Below the pieces are notes generated by a model, which saw only the letters and a list, made by a program, of their open reading frames with translations, did not search any database and was not told the origin of the DNA. From Porphyromonas canoris (GTDB lineage Bacteria > Bacteroidota > Bacteroidia > Bacteroidales > Porphyromonadaceae), in assembly GCF_000769115.1 (NCBI RefSeq), contig NZ_JQZV01000005.1, positions 26,405-90,404 of the forward strand: 64,000 nucleotides of DNA. Reading direction: 5' to 3'. Each line of letters opens with the position of its first letter. The first letter of the stretch is position 1. Of the stretch, positions 36,216 to 44,912 are shown piece after piece. The translations under genes and the position numbers were made by a program.

Positions 36216-37673
36216 TTACATGGATTTATAGCAGTCAAGAACCTCCTCTACATCATCAAAATGGTACTTTTCGCCACGTATTTCCTGGTAATTTTCATGT
36301 CCCTTACCGGCGATAAGAACAACATCTCCTTTCTTCGCCAACATACATGCCGTCTTAATAGCCTGCTTTCTATCTTCAATGGTCAGTACTTGGGCTTTTT
36401 CATTTGGAAGCAGCCCGCTTTCCATCTCTTTAAGAATTTGCATTGGCTCTTCATCTCTCGGATTATCAGAAGTCAAGATAAGCTTGCTACTCCACTTTGC
36501 TCCTACTGCCGCCATGATAGGACGCTTCTCTTTATCCCGATTTCCGCCACAGCCAACGACTGTAATCAGCTCTCCTTTGCCTTGTACCAAGTCGGAAACC
36601 GTATGTAACACATTTTCTAAAGCATCAGGCGTGTGAGCATAGTCTACAACGGCCACAAATCCTCTCGGAGACATTATGGTCTGAAATCTGCCATTAACCG
36701 GTATCAGACTACTCATAACGGGAAGTAGGACATCCTTCTCGACACCCAAGAGTCTTGCTGCACCATACACGGCCATAAGATTATATCCATTGAAATCCCC
36801 TACGAAATGAGTAAAAATCTCTGTACCATCCATAAGCATTTCGGTACCATCCAAATGCTTTTCTATGATCTTTCCCTTAAAAGTAGAGTCGGTCTTGAGC
36901 CCATAAGTATAAACAGATGTTTTGGCATTTTGTACCATCACCATACCATTTCTATCATCCACATTGGTCAGGGCAAACGCATCTTGAGACAACTGATCAA
37001 AAAATCCCTGTTTGGCTCTGAGATAATTATCGAATGTCAAGTGATAGTCCAGATGATCATGCGTAAGGTTCGTAAATATACCACCGGCAAATGTTGTCCC
37101 TCCTATTCTGTGTTGAACCACAGCATGAGAAGAGACCTCCATAAATGCGTAGCTACATCCCTCCTCCACCATTCTGTGCAAGAAGTATTGAAGAGTAAGA
37201 GCATCGGGAGTTGTACGAACAGCTTCTATCTGCTCATCTCCTATTCTGACACAAACCGTAGAAAGCAAGCCGACCTTATACCCCAACTTTCTGAACACCT
37301 CATACAGTAGTGTCGCAGTAGTTGTCTTTCCATTTGTTCCGGTAACTCCTACCAGCTTTATCTTATCAGACGGATGTCCGTAAAAATTGGCAGCTACCAT
37401 TCCCACAACAACATCGGTATGTTCTGTGCGGATAATGGCAATCTCTTCCGGCAGATCATATTCGGGAAGTTCTTCACACAAGATTGCCACAGCTCCCTTT
37501 TCTACTGCTTGACAAATAAAGTCGTGTCCATCCGAAATAGTTCCACGGATAGCAACAAAAAGATCTCCCGAATTTACCTTTCTTGAGTCGGATTGTATTC
37601 CTTTAATCTCTATATGCCCCACATCCGCCAATTGCTCATGAGGAATTCCCTTAAATAGTTGCTGAATTGTCAT
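36216..37673 (-). CDS. murE: UDP-MurNAc-tripeptide synthetase MurE
   Basis: A 485-residue ligase adding the third peptide residue. The ATP loop is TGTNGKTTTATLL; SDSRKVNSGDLFVAIRG marks the N-terminal domain; and DNPRDEEP is the motif associated with meso-diaminopimelate rather than lysine, so the wall is probably DAP-type. It lies downstream of ftsI with a gap of 63 bp and upstream of mraY. Confidence 0.97.
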   Translation of the reverse strand: MTIQQLFKGIPHEQLADVGHIEIKGIQSDSRKVNSGDLFVAIRGTISDGHDFICQAVEKGAVAILCEELPEYDLPEEIAIIRTEHTDVVVGMVAANFYGHPSDKIKLVGVTGTNGKTTTATLLYEVFRKLGYKVGLLSTVCVRIGDEQIEAVRTTPDALTLQYFLHRMVEEGCSYAFMEVSSHAVVQHRIGGTTFAGGIFTNLTHDHLDYHLTFDNYLRAKQGFFDQLSQDAFALTNVDDRNGMVMVQNAKTSVYTYGLKTDSTFKGKIIEKHLDGTEMLMDGTEIFTHFVGDFNGYNLMAVYGAARLLGVEKDVLLPVMSSLIPVNGRFQTIMSPRGFVAVVDYAHTPDALENVLHTVSDLVQGKGELITVVGCGGNRDKEKRPIMAAVGAKWSSKLILTSDNPRDEEPMQILKEMESGLLPNEKAQVLTIEDRKQAIKTACMLAKKGDVVLIAGKGHENYQEIRGEKYHFDDVEEVLDCYKSM

Positions 37674-37736
37674 ATATTGGTATCTGTTCTTTTAATTATT
37701 CAAAACTAAGCACTTCAAGAAAATCTGCTTGACCTG

Positions 37737-39977
37737 CTAATGCAGTCTTATGAAGAGTTGTGCGCCCGGCTTTATTTTCTGTCCTGCCGGAATGGACTGT
37801 GCCACCACTTTAGATCCATGATTGCCTACGGATACTTTCAAGCCACAAGACTGTGCAAGATAAATGGCATCCATTGGCATCATGCCTATTAAAGAAGGCA
37901 TCCGATCCTCTGCAATATTAACCTCTTGAGGGAAAGAGTTTCCTAAACTATCTCTTCCATACTTGATCCAGTTGGAAACCTCTCCATCTGCTTTCTCGAT
38001 ACTATTCTTATCTATCACAAACTTCCAAGCCTTCTCCACTACATCGCCTCTTCCACCATGTATCGGCATACGGAATGTAGCCAGAGAGTCGGGAGTTATA
38101 TCGTTCAGTTCCGCATACATCGTAGTGGCATGGATCTGTTCGGCGATAGACTTTACCACCGGACCACAGACAGCACCTGCTCCCAGCCTGGTTTGTGGTC
38201 TGCTTATCACCACAATTATACTGTATTTAGGTTCAGACGAAGGGAAATACCCGGCAAAAGTTACATTCTTACCTCTTCCATATCCTCCACGTCCCTCGGA
38301 AATATAAGCCGTTCCAGTCTTTCCGGATATTTCTACGGAGTTAGACAGAGCAGATTTTGCCGTTCCTTCGGTTACCACTTCTCTGAGCATCTGCTGTATC
38401 TGTCGCAGAGTCTTTTCACTTGCCATACGCTCCTTTACAACGGTCGGTTCCGTACGCCTCAAGACCTCTTCATCCCTCACGATTTTTCTTACCAGATACG
38501 GCTGCATGACCCTTCCGTTATTGGCTATACCATTATAAAAACGAAGCATATATATAGGAGGTATCTGTGTTTCGTACCCGAAAGATATCCATGCGATGGA
38601 GGTCTTATCCCAATTTTTTGCCTCTTTTATAAAAGGTTTTGCCGTACCGGGAATTTCCAGAGAGATCGGTTCAAGCAAAGACATCTTTACCAGTCGGTCT
38701 CGAAATGCTTTATAGTCGTTTCCGTATCCTCTTGTTACAGCCTTGGCAACGCCGACATTGGAAGAGAACCAGATAGACTGTGCCAAAGTAATATCTCCGT
38801 ATCCCCCACGATCTTTATTGTGATCCTGAACAACCCTTTTATTGAAAAGCCATGTTCCATTACCTACATCTATTATATCATCAGGCGATCCGTGCCCATC
38901 TTCCAACACAGCCATTACGGAAGGCACTTTAATTGTGGAGCCTGGTTCCAAAAGATCCCTTAAAGCATGATTGACAGTCTCTGCATACTCTCCGTTGCTC
39001 TTTCTGTCGAGGTTGGACATTGCCTTTATCTCTCCTGTGGCAACCTCCATAATCACGGCGGTTCCCCATAGAGCATCAAACTCCTTCACTTTCTCCAATA
39101 GAGCTCGCTCCGTTATGTCCTGAATATTGACATCTATGGTTGTATGTATATCGCATCCGTTTACAGGTTTTTTCTTTACCGGATAGACCCATTGTCCGCT
39201 TACTCTTTTTTTGGCATTGATACCCGGCACTCCACACAACAGAGAGTCGTACTCCAACTCCAATCCGCTACTACCGTGCGACAATCCTGTCGAATCTGTT
39301 TCAGAACGCAGAAAACCCACCGTCCGAGAAGCCATATTACCATAAGGTCTCTCTCGTCTAATCACCGGTTCATCTATGATTCCACTGACGTTTCTATTCC
39401 GAATATTGAAATATGGAGCTGCAGCAAGCTGTTGTCGTTCCAAGTGTGAGATCTCTTTCGGAATGATACGCTGAGTACGACGTTTACCCTTTCGCCCTTC
39501 GGTGTAAGCCTTCATCAGATACTCCTTATACTGTCTCACACTTTTATCTCCCAATATTCCGGAAAGATACCAAGCCATAGAGTCCACATTTGCCTTGAAT
39601 ATGGAGTCCTTAAATCCGGCAGCCTTAAAGTCTATGCTTACCTTGTATCTTGGTACACTTACAGCCATGGCAGTATTCATTGCCGAGTAGATATTTCCCC
39701 GTGTAGGCAGTACCGATACATCCGGTTGCTGGTGAATTTTATCTTTCTCCAGCCAGATCTGTCGCTCGGTTGTGGTTACAACAAGAGCTTTTACAATGAC
39801 TCCGAAGCCCACACAGACCATCAACCAAGCGTAAAGATGATAGAAGTTTTTCAAGAACTTCTTCCGTTGCTTCTGTACAACGATCTTATCTTCTTCACTT
39901 GATCGACCTCCTGCCACCTTTGGGCGGCTCTCTTTATCTCGGATCCTGTTCCGAAACTCTTTTGGACTATCGCTCAT
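37737..39977 (-). CDS. ftsI: class B penicillin-binding protein with PASTA domain (FtsI)
   Basis: A 746-residue septal transpeptidase. After a charged N-terminus and one membrane helix (about 50-68) comes the pedestal domain, then the penicillin-binding domain with SxxK at Ser347 (EPGSTIKVP), SxN in WFSSNVGVAKA and KTGT in EISGKTGTAYI. The last 65 residues (MPSLIGMMPMDAIYLAQSCG and following) are a PASTA-like domain. It partners FtsW. It is the third gene of the cluster, 27 bp after the FtsL-like gene. Confidence 0.95.
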   Translation of the reverse strand: MSDSPKEFRNRIRDKESRPKVAGGRSSEEDKIVVQKQRKKFLKNFYHLYAWLMVCVGFGVIVKALVVTTTERQIWLEKDKIHQQPDVSVLPTRGNIYSAMNTAMAVSVPRYKVSIDFKAAGFKDSIFKANVDSMAWYLSGILGDKSVRQYKEYLMKAYTEGRKGKRRTQRIIPKEISHLERQQLAAAPYFNIRNRNVSGIIDEPVIRRERPYGNMASRTVGFLRSETDSTGLSHGSSGLELEYDSLLCGVPGINAKKRVSGQWVYPVKKKPVNGCDIHTTIDVNIQDITERALLEKVKEFDALWGTAVIMEVATGEIKAMSNLDRKSNGEYAETVNHALRDLLEPGSTIKVPSVMAVLEDGHGSPDDIIDVGNGTWLFNKRVVQDHNKDRGGYGDITLAQSIWFSSNVGVAKAVTRGYGNDYKAFRDRLVKMSLLEPISLEIPGTAKPFIKEAKNWDKTSIAWISFGYETQIPPIYMLRFYNGIANNGRVMQPYLVRKIVRDEEVLRRTEPTVVKERMASEKTLRQIQQMLREVVTEGTAKSALSNSVEISGKTGTAYISEGRGGYGRGKNVTFAGYFPSSEPKYSIIVVISRPQTRLGAGAVCGPVVKSIAEQIHATTMYAELNDITPDSLATFRMPIHGGRGDVVEKAWKFVIDKNSIEKADGEVSNWIKYGRDSLGNSFPQEVNIAEDRMPSLIGMMPMDAIYLAQSCGLKVSVGNHGSKVVAQSIPAGQKIKPGAQLFIRLH

Positions 39978-40004
39978 CTGTCTGGGGCTCTATATTGAAG
40001 ATCT

Positions 40005-40343
40005 CTAATCTATATATATGGGTGGCGTATCCGGAGAGGATATTTCGAGTTCGGCACTCTTCACTCTCTCCTCTATAACGGTAATGCGTCTGTTCTGAAC
40101 AAGAGTAGAGTTCACCGATATTCGCTCCATTTTAAGCTCCTTCACTTCCTTTTTCAGCTTTTCGAGCCTTCTCTGAAAGCCCATAGACGTATATGATGCG
40201 GTGATGGAGATAAAAGAAGAGAGAACGACGGCTATGGCATACTTCGTAGTGCGTGGCGTCCAGCGGTTTGCCACCCACGTTCCATCAAGAAAGCCGAAAA
40301 AAGTACTTCTTGATCTGTTCTCCTTGCCACTCTTGCTACTCAT
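40005..40343 (-). CDS. FtsL-like division protein
   Basis: A 112-residue bitopic protein: a charged N-terminus, one membrane helix (TKYAIAVVLSSFISITASYT), then a short coiled-coil (FQRRLEKLKKEVKELKMERI). Size, topology and position between rsmH and ftsI are those of FtsL in Bacteroidetes, where the sequence itself is poorly conserved. It starts 32 bp after the rsmH stop. The role would be to link FtsQ to FtsW/FtsI. Confidence 0.82.
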   Translation of the reverse strand: MSSKSGKENRSRSTFFGFLDGTWVANRWTPRTTKYAIAVVLSSFISITASYTSMGFQRRLEKLKKEVKELKMERISVNSTLVQNRRITVIEERVKSAELEISSPDTPPIYID

Positions 40344-40375
40344 AAATTTTCAGTTATAAAATCTTGAAACCGTCT

Positions 40376-41332
40376 CTACTCCTCTATGTTCGGCATACCT
40401 ACACGCAGTTTTGCACTGCGAGAACGAGGATTCCTGTCTATTTCCTCAGCAGAAGGCAACACGGCTTTCTTGAACGAGGGGCGCATTGGAGAGAGTACAT
40501 TTCCATACATATCCACCTCTCTTGTCCCCTCCATGTTGCCATAGCGGAAAAAGTTCTTCACCGGTCTGTCCTCCAGAGAGTGATAGGTGATTATTGCTAT
40601 CCGTCCATCATCTGCAAGAAGCTCTCTTGAATACCTCAACAGATCTTTCAGAGCTCCCATCTCATCATTCAACTCTATCCGAAGAGCCTGAAAAAGCTTT
40701 GCCAGATTCTTCTTATCGTTCTCCCGAAAAAGAGATGGAGAGAGTATGCTTATAAGGTCGTTCACTGTTCGTAAAGGCAGACCTTTCTCAATCGCTTGCT
40801 TTATAGTCTTGGCTATACGATACGGCTGATTCAGCTCTCCATAGTTTCTAAAGATGAAAGCCAACTCCTCTTCCGTCTCAGAGAGTAGAAGATCCGCAGC
40901 GGTCTGTTTCTGTTGAGCATTCATCCGCATATCCAATGGAGCATCAAATCGGAAGCTGAAACCTCTGTCCGGATCATCGAAATGATGAGAAGAGACACCC
41001 AGATCCGCCAATATGCCATCCACTTTCTCCACTCCGATATAAGCGAGATAGTGGCGAAGATACCGGAAATTCCCATGCACGAAAAGCATTCGCTCTTCTC
41101 CCTCCGGGATATTCCGAATGGCATCTGCATCCTGATCCACAGCAATAAGCCTGCCTTTGGAGGAGAGTCGCTCCACGATGGCTTTGCTGTGTCCTCCTCC
41201 TCCGAATGTACAATCGACATAGATACCATCCGGTTTTATGTTCAACGCATCCAGTGTTTCATCCAGAAGCACCGGTACATGATAGCTTTCCGCTACCTTG
41301 ATATTTGGAGTGGAGTTTGGTGTTTTACGCAT
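40376..41332 (-). CDS. rsmH: 16S rRNA (cytosine1402-N4) methyltransferase
   Basis: An SAM-dependent methyltransferase of about 318 residues (MraW/RsmH) acting on the ribosomal decoding site. SYHVPVLLDETLDAL opens the conserved part, followed by the SAM loop DCTFGGGGHSKAI and later DLGVSSHHFDDPDRGFSF. I set the start at the ATG 41330-41332; the longer frame begins with TTG at 41371, which lies inside the -7 box. First gene of the dcw cluster here; the usual upstream mraZ is absent. Confidence 0.96.
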   Translation of the reverse strand: MRKTPNSTPNIKVAESYHVPVLLDETLDALNIKPDGIYVDCTFGGGGHSKAIVERLSSKGRLIAVDQDADAIRNIPEGEERMLFVHGNFRYLRHYLAYIGVEKVDGILADLGVSSHHFDDPDRGFSFRFDAPLDMRMNAQQKQTAADLLLSETEEELAFIFRNYGELNQPYRIAKTIKQAIEKGLPLRTVNDLISILSPSLFRENDKKNLAKLFQALRIELNDEMGALKDLLRYSRELLADDGRIAIITYHSLEDRPVKNFFRYGNMEGTREVDMYGNVLSPMRPSFKKAVLPSAEEIDRNPRSRSAKLRVGMPNIEE

Positions 41333-41368
41333 TTCTTCGACGCAAAATATTGGGAGTAAAGCTGAAAT

Positions 41369-41376
41369 CAAAGGTA
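41369..41376 (-). promoter_or_regulatory. -7 box of the dcw cluster
   Basis: Minus strand TACCTTTG matches TAnnTTTG and lies 36 bases before the rsmH ATG at 41332. It shows the cluster begins at rsmH. It is divergent from the peptidase promoter at 41505; the rest of this 305-bp gap shows nothing else. Confidence 0.6.
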
Positions 41377-41504
41377 CAGATTATAGTTCAAATAAAAAAC
41401 AGGTTTTTAGAAAGAAATCCACAAGAAAAGCTCATCACTTTTCATCGATCGTTCGAGTGTGATGCAAAACCCGGAGGTTTCTTTATTTTTCCCACTTATT
41501 TTCA

Positions 41505-41512
41505 TAACTTTG
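41505..41512 (+). promoter_or_regulatory. -7 box of the C25-like peptidase gene
   Basis: TAACTTTG fits TAnnTTTG. Transcription from near 41519 would give a leader of about 120 bases before the ATG at 41638. Confidence 0.55.
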
Positions 41513-41637
41513 AGACAGACACAGATAATACCTTTCTGTAAAAAGCACGATCAAAACCTTTTTATTCGCTTTTCGGAGCAGTGTAGTACTCCGAGCGATT
41601 TATATTATTTATTCATTCATCAATAAAACAAACCATT

Positions 41638-43320
41638 ATGGCTAATGAAAAACTCAACCTTAAAGCAGTGAAAAACTCCAAAGAGTTTAAGATTGACTAC
41701 AGTAACATCAAACAACTACAAGAAATAGAGTTTGACGATACGATCAAGGTCAAACGCCAAACATTCGGCAACTACAAAAGACGCAGAGAAAAGTTAGACA
41801 AACCTCTTGTTAAGCGAGTTCCTCGTCCTTCTTTCGGGCCGGGTTTGAAGCTCTTCACCAAGTATTCTACACACGTTTATACCAAAGGAAGAATGATCGT
41901 TGTCGTCAACTACGACTTATATCCGGACATTAAATCTTCCATAGACCAATACGTTCTTGATGTTGCAAACGACGGGTACTATGCAGATGTGTACAGATAC
42001 AAAGGAGGAACGGCGGCAGATTTAAGAAAATTCATTATCCGAAACCGAAAGAGACTTATTGAAGATCCGCGAGAAAGCAAGGGAGAAAAGAAAAACGAAA
42101 AAGACAGAAAGAGAAAAGCAGCTCTCAGAGGTGTAGTATTCGTTGGGAATCTTCCCATTGCATGGTATGAGCATAAAGTTAGAGGTCACTCCTCGGTATT
42201 TCCTTGTGATCTTTTCTTCATGGATGCCAATGGAAGATGGAAAGACAAAGACAAAGACAAAGATGGAGACTACAATATACACGCCGGAGATATAGATGCC
42301 GAGATATGGGTGGGCAGAATATGGACTCCCGACATGAACGGCAACAACGCCCGGCTTATAAATCAGTACTTTGCTCGCAATCACTACTTTAGAAAAGGAC
42401 TCTTAGGACAATCCAATAAAGGTCTGACCATCGTGGATGACGACTGGGCAGGATTCGGAGATTGTGCTATGGATATGATGCTTCCAAGCAGTAACATCGA
42501 CGTTTGCACGGACAAAAAAGAAACCAATGCCAACACCTACAAGGCAAAGATGGCTAAACATTTCGGTTGGGCTCAGGTTTGTGCTCACTCCAACCCTTAT
42601 CTCCACCGTTTTTCTATCCCTAACGAACCATTCAAGGAGGAGGACAACTACATAAGAGTCAAATACATCAAAGACGAAAATCCTCCTCAAGCAAACTTCT
42701 ACAACCTCTTTGCATGCAGCAGTGCCCTGTTTACTCAGCCGGATTATATGGCAGGATGGTACATTTTTGACAAGCCCGGCAACGGTATCAATCCGGGTAT
42801 GGCTGCAATAGGTAGTACAAAGTCTGGGTCGATGCTCTTCTTTGAAAACTTCTATGGCCCGATGGGCAAAGGCATGACAATAGGAGAAGCCTTTGTAGAA
42901 TGGTGGAAATGCTTGGGAGCTAAACATGAAGACTGGGAAATAGGCTGGTTCTACGGCTTGGTACTATTGGGAGACCCGACACTAAACTGGTGGAGCGGTG
43001 TTGTTCCAAAACAAATAAGCCCATTCCCCTACCAGATTTTCAGCCACTACCCAAGAGATACAAGGTTTGAATGGACTCCCGTTGCAGTAGAAGGTGTTCC
43101 TGTTGAATACCACGTGGAGACGGATCATTTCTGTTGCGGTTGGGCCTCCGACCAAGCAATTGAGAGCGGTAAAAGCCACAATTACACCTACAAAACATCT
43201 AAAACATACCTTGATCATCTGTTCGTTGGAGCTCAAAGAGGCCGTTGGCGTGTCAGAGCAAAAGTAGGAGATATACTCTGTCCGTGGAGTGAGTGGAGGT
43301 ATTTCTGCTATACTATTTAA
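41638..43320 (+). CDS. gingipain-family (C25-like) cysteine peptidase without signal peptide
   Basis: A 560-residue protein with the caspase-like fold of peptidase family C25. The probable catalytic dyad is His317 in VCAHSNPYLHRF and Cys360 in YNLFACSSALF; AAIGSTKSGSM and GLVLLGDPTLNW downstream match the family layout. The last 95 residues (from about 465) look like a fibronectin/Ig-type domain, as in gingipains. Unlike secreted gingipains it begins MANEKLNLKA, with no signal peptide, no typical propeptide and no C-terminal sorting domain. An acidic DKDKDKDGD run (203-211) could bind calcium. Monocistronic, with own promoter and terminator. Substrate unknown. Confidence 0.8.
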   Translation: MANEKLNLKAVKNSKEFKIDYSNIKQLQEIEFDDTIKVKRQTFGNYKRRREKLDKPLVKRVPRPSFGPGLKLFTKYSTHVYTKGRMIVVVNYDLYPDIKSSIDQYVLDVANDGYYADVYRYKGGTAADLRKFIIRNRKRLIEDPRESKGEKKNEKDRKRKAALRGVVFVGNLPIAWYEHKVRGHSSVFPCDLFFMDANGRWKDKDKDKDGDYNIHAGDIDAEIWVGRIWTPDMNGNNARLINQYFARNHYFRKGLLGQSNKGLTIVDDDWAGFGDCAMDMMLPSSNIDVCTDKKETNANTYKAKMAKHFGWAQVCAHSNPYLHRFSIPNEPFKEEDNYIRVKYIKDENPPQANFYNLFACSSALFTQPDYMAGWYIFDKPGNGINPGMAAIGSTKSGSMLFFENFYGPMGKGMTIGEAFVEWWKCLGAKHEDWEIGWFYGLVLLGDPTLNWWSGVVPKQISPFPYQIFSHYPRDTRFEWTPVAVEGVPVEYHVETDHFCCGWASDQAIESGKSHNYTYKTSKTYLDHLFVGAQRGRWRVRAKVGDILCPWSEWRYFCYTI

Positions 43321-43351
43321 TCCTTGCTACTATTTCACAATTCTGTATTTT

Positions 43352-43383
43352 GAGGCACCGCAGTAGTCGGTGCCTCTTTTATA
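43352..43383 (+). terminator. terminator of the C25-like peptidase gene
   Basis: A perfect 9-bp stem GAGGCACCG / CGGTGCCTC (43352-43360 and 43368-43376) followed by TTTTAT. Confidence 0.9.
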
Positions 43384-43384
43384 T

Positions 43385-43590
43385 CCGTTCACAAAACAGA
43401 CTATACACTTACAAAAGATGATGTGATGCCTTATACCATTGTAAATCAAAAGCCGGTTTGTACGATTTAGGGCTTGATTTGCAGGATTCAAGGCTCGATT
43501 TGCAGGCATCAAGATTTGATTGCTCCAAATGAAGATTTGGTTTGAAAATCTTAACCCGTTCAACAAAGAAAATATCCCTGTTCAGAACAA
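43385..43590 (+). repeat. 21-bp tandem-repeat element, copy A4
   Basis: Four 21-bp units at 43469-43489, 43490-43510, 43511-43531 and 43532-43552 (cores AGGGCTTGA, AAGGCTCGA, AAGATTTGA, AAGATTTGG). The left flank CCGTTCACAAAACAG is nearly identical to that of A1; CCTGTTCA recurs on the right near 43577. It sits between the peptidase terminator and the S4-gene promoter and makes up most of that gap. Confidence 0.82.
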
Positions 43591-43694
43591 CTTTTGAACA
43601 CGGAAAAGAGAAGAATGAAAAGACTTGCAGAAAAGAGCGGAGAGGAGTGTGCAATAATCTTAAAACTACTATTTTCAACTTCCGCATTTTAATA

Positions 43695-43702
43695 TATCTT
43701 TG
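43695..43702 (+). promoter_or_regulatory. -7 box of the S4-domain gene
   Basis: TATCTTTG fits TAnnTTTG, 30 bases before the ATG at 43733. Confidence 0.6.
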
Positions 43703-43732
43703 TGCCCGTAAAAGTATTAGAAAAAAGATACT

Positions 43733-44152
43733 ATGGAAATTCGTATCAGTCGTATTCTAAGCGAATACTACGACTTTACCCGAAAAGAGTCAGAAGAGCT
43801 CATCCGTGCCGGTAGGGTGACCAAGAATAACGAAGTAGTGGGTATTGGCGACAAAGCCTGTGTGGATGATGATGTGCGTTTGGACCACTCGTCTGTTCCC
43901 CTAAAAGGCATATTCAGAAAAGTAAGTAGAGAAAAAGCTCGCTCCTCTCAAGATGTATTTGTCCGTTTTGGCAGGGATGAGCAGGACGATAGAGATGGCA
44001 TACGCTTCTCTTCTCCAAAAAGCGCAGAACTAAGGAAAGGAAGAAAGATCAGCTCCGGCACCAAGGGGCCGAACAGAAAAGGCAAGAACACCGAAGCTCC
44101 GAAAGAGAGCTATCGTGAAGCTAAACGCCTTGGCGGAATGAAGAAAGGGTGA
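43733..44152 (+). CDS. S4 RNA-binding domain protein
   Basis: A 139-residue protein. Residues 1-50 form an S4 fold (RISRILSEYYDFTRKESEEL then IRAGRVTKNNEVV), which binds structured RNA. The rest is a basic, low-complexity tail (KGRKISSGTKGPNRKGKN and KRLGGMKKG), probably disordered and RNA-contacting. It could be a stand-alone small RNA-binding protein or the S4 part of a lost pseudouridine synthase, but the stop is clean and no synthase remnant follows. A phosphatase gene starts 34 bp downstream. Confidence 0.78.
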   Translation: MEIRISRILSEYYDFTRKESEELIRAGRVTKNNEVVGIGDKACVDDDVRLDHSSVPLKGIFRKVSREKARSSQDVFVRFGRDEQDDRDGIRFSSPKSAELRKGRKISSGTKGPNRKGKNTEAPKESYREAKRLGGMKKG

Positions 44153-44186
44153 TGCCCCGTCCCCCTGATGCAGAAACCCCGATAAT

Positions 44187-44729
44187 ATGACAATAGACTG
44201 GATAAGACACACCTCTTTAAGCATAGACCCCATACTCTGTTACGGACAAACGGATGTTCCCGTATCCAAAAACTTTGAACGCGAAGCCGAGCAGGTCAAA
44301 CAGAAGTTGGATGCTCTCGAACATAGGTATGATGCCTCTTTTACTTCCCCTCTGAGCAGGGCGACACTGCTTGCGGACTACTGTGGATATGGCGATGCCA
44401 TAAGGGATGACCGGCTTATGGAGTTTAACTTCGGAAGTTGGGAGATGAGACCGTGGTATGATATTTCAGATCTTGCATTGGGTGATGAGAATCTCTGGTT
44501 TGCCACATGGCATCAGATGGAGATACCGGATGGAGAGACTCTCCAGAATATGATTTTGAGGGTAGAAGAGTTCATCTCTTCCTGCAAAGAGAAAGGCTAC
44601 TCCCACATTATCTGTTTCTGCCATGGCGGTGTCATCAATACCGCCCAGTACATTACCGGACAGATCGGGTACGATGATATATTCAAGCTCACCCCGAAGC
44701 ATGGTGAGATCATATCCATCTCTCACTAA
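44187..44729 (+). CDS. histidine phosphatase, possibly alpha-ribazole phosphatase (CobC)
   Basis: A 180-residue histidine phosphatase with RHT at residues 7-9 (acceptor His8), TSPLSRATLLADYC, LMEFNFGSWEMRPW (conserved acid/base segment) and the second histidine in IICFCHGGVIN. The RHTSLSIDPILCYGQTDVPV opening is typical of the CobC-like subgroup that dephosphorylates alpha-ribazole 5'-phosphate in cobalamin assembly. It is followed on the same strand by a PurF-like gene and then the corrin ring genes, which supports that role without proving it. Confidence 0.82.
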   Translation: MTIDWIRHTSLSIDPILCYGQTDVPVSKNFEREAEQVKQKLDALEHRYDASFTSPLSRATLLADYCGYGDAIRDDRLMEFNFGSWEMRPWYDISDLALGDENLWFATWHQMEIPDGETLQNMILRVEEFISSCKEKGYSHIICFCHGGVINTAQYITGQIGYDDIFKLTPKHGEIISISH

Positions 44730-44768
44730 GCAAAACATCCGGAGCAGATGCTTGCAAAACTTAATAGG

Positions 44769-44809
44769 AACGCTCTCGTCCATGGACTATCTATGGTCGG
44801 GAGCATTTT
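44769..44809 (+). terminator. imperfect hairpin after the phosphatase gene
   Basis: GCTCTCGTCCATGG pairs with CTATGGTCGGGAGC with mismatches (44773-44804) and is followed by ATTTTC; it may partly separate the phosphatase from the PurF-like gene. Confidence 0.4.
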
Positions 44810-44912
44810 CATTTGCGCTCCCGATTCCGTAACTTTACGTTTTCAAACTTTGAAGGCATCTTCGACAGATGTCTTTCGGCTTACAAACCAATAAGATCTA
44901 CAATACATCGTA

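Noticed and set aside
43409..43687. Minus-strand 92-codon frame with seven-residue repeats across element A4
   Set aside because: The repeats follow automatically from the 21-bp unit length and lack of stops on this strand; no start context or conserved N-terminus supports a gene.
44730..44912. Search for a cobalamin riboswitch before the PurF/cobalamin block
   Set aside because: No B12-box-like sequence was seen; only an imperfect hairpin is present.
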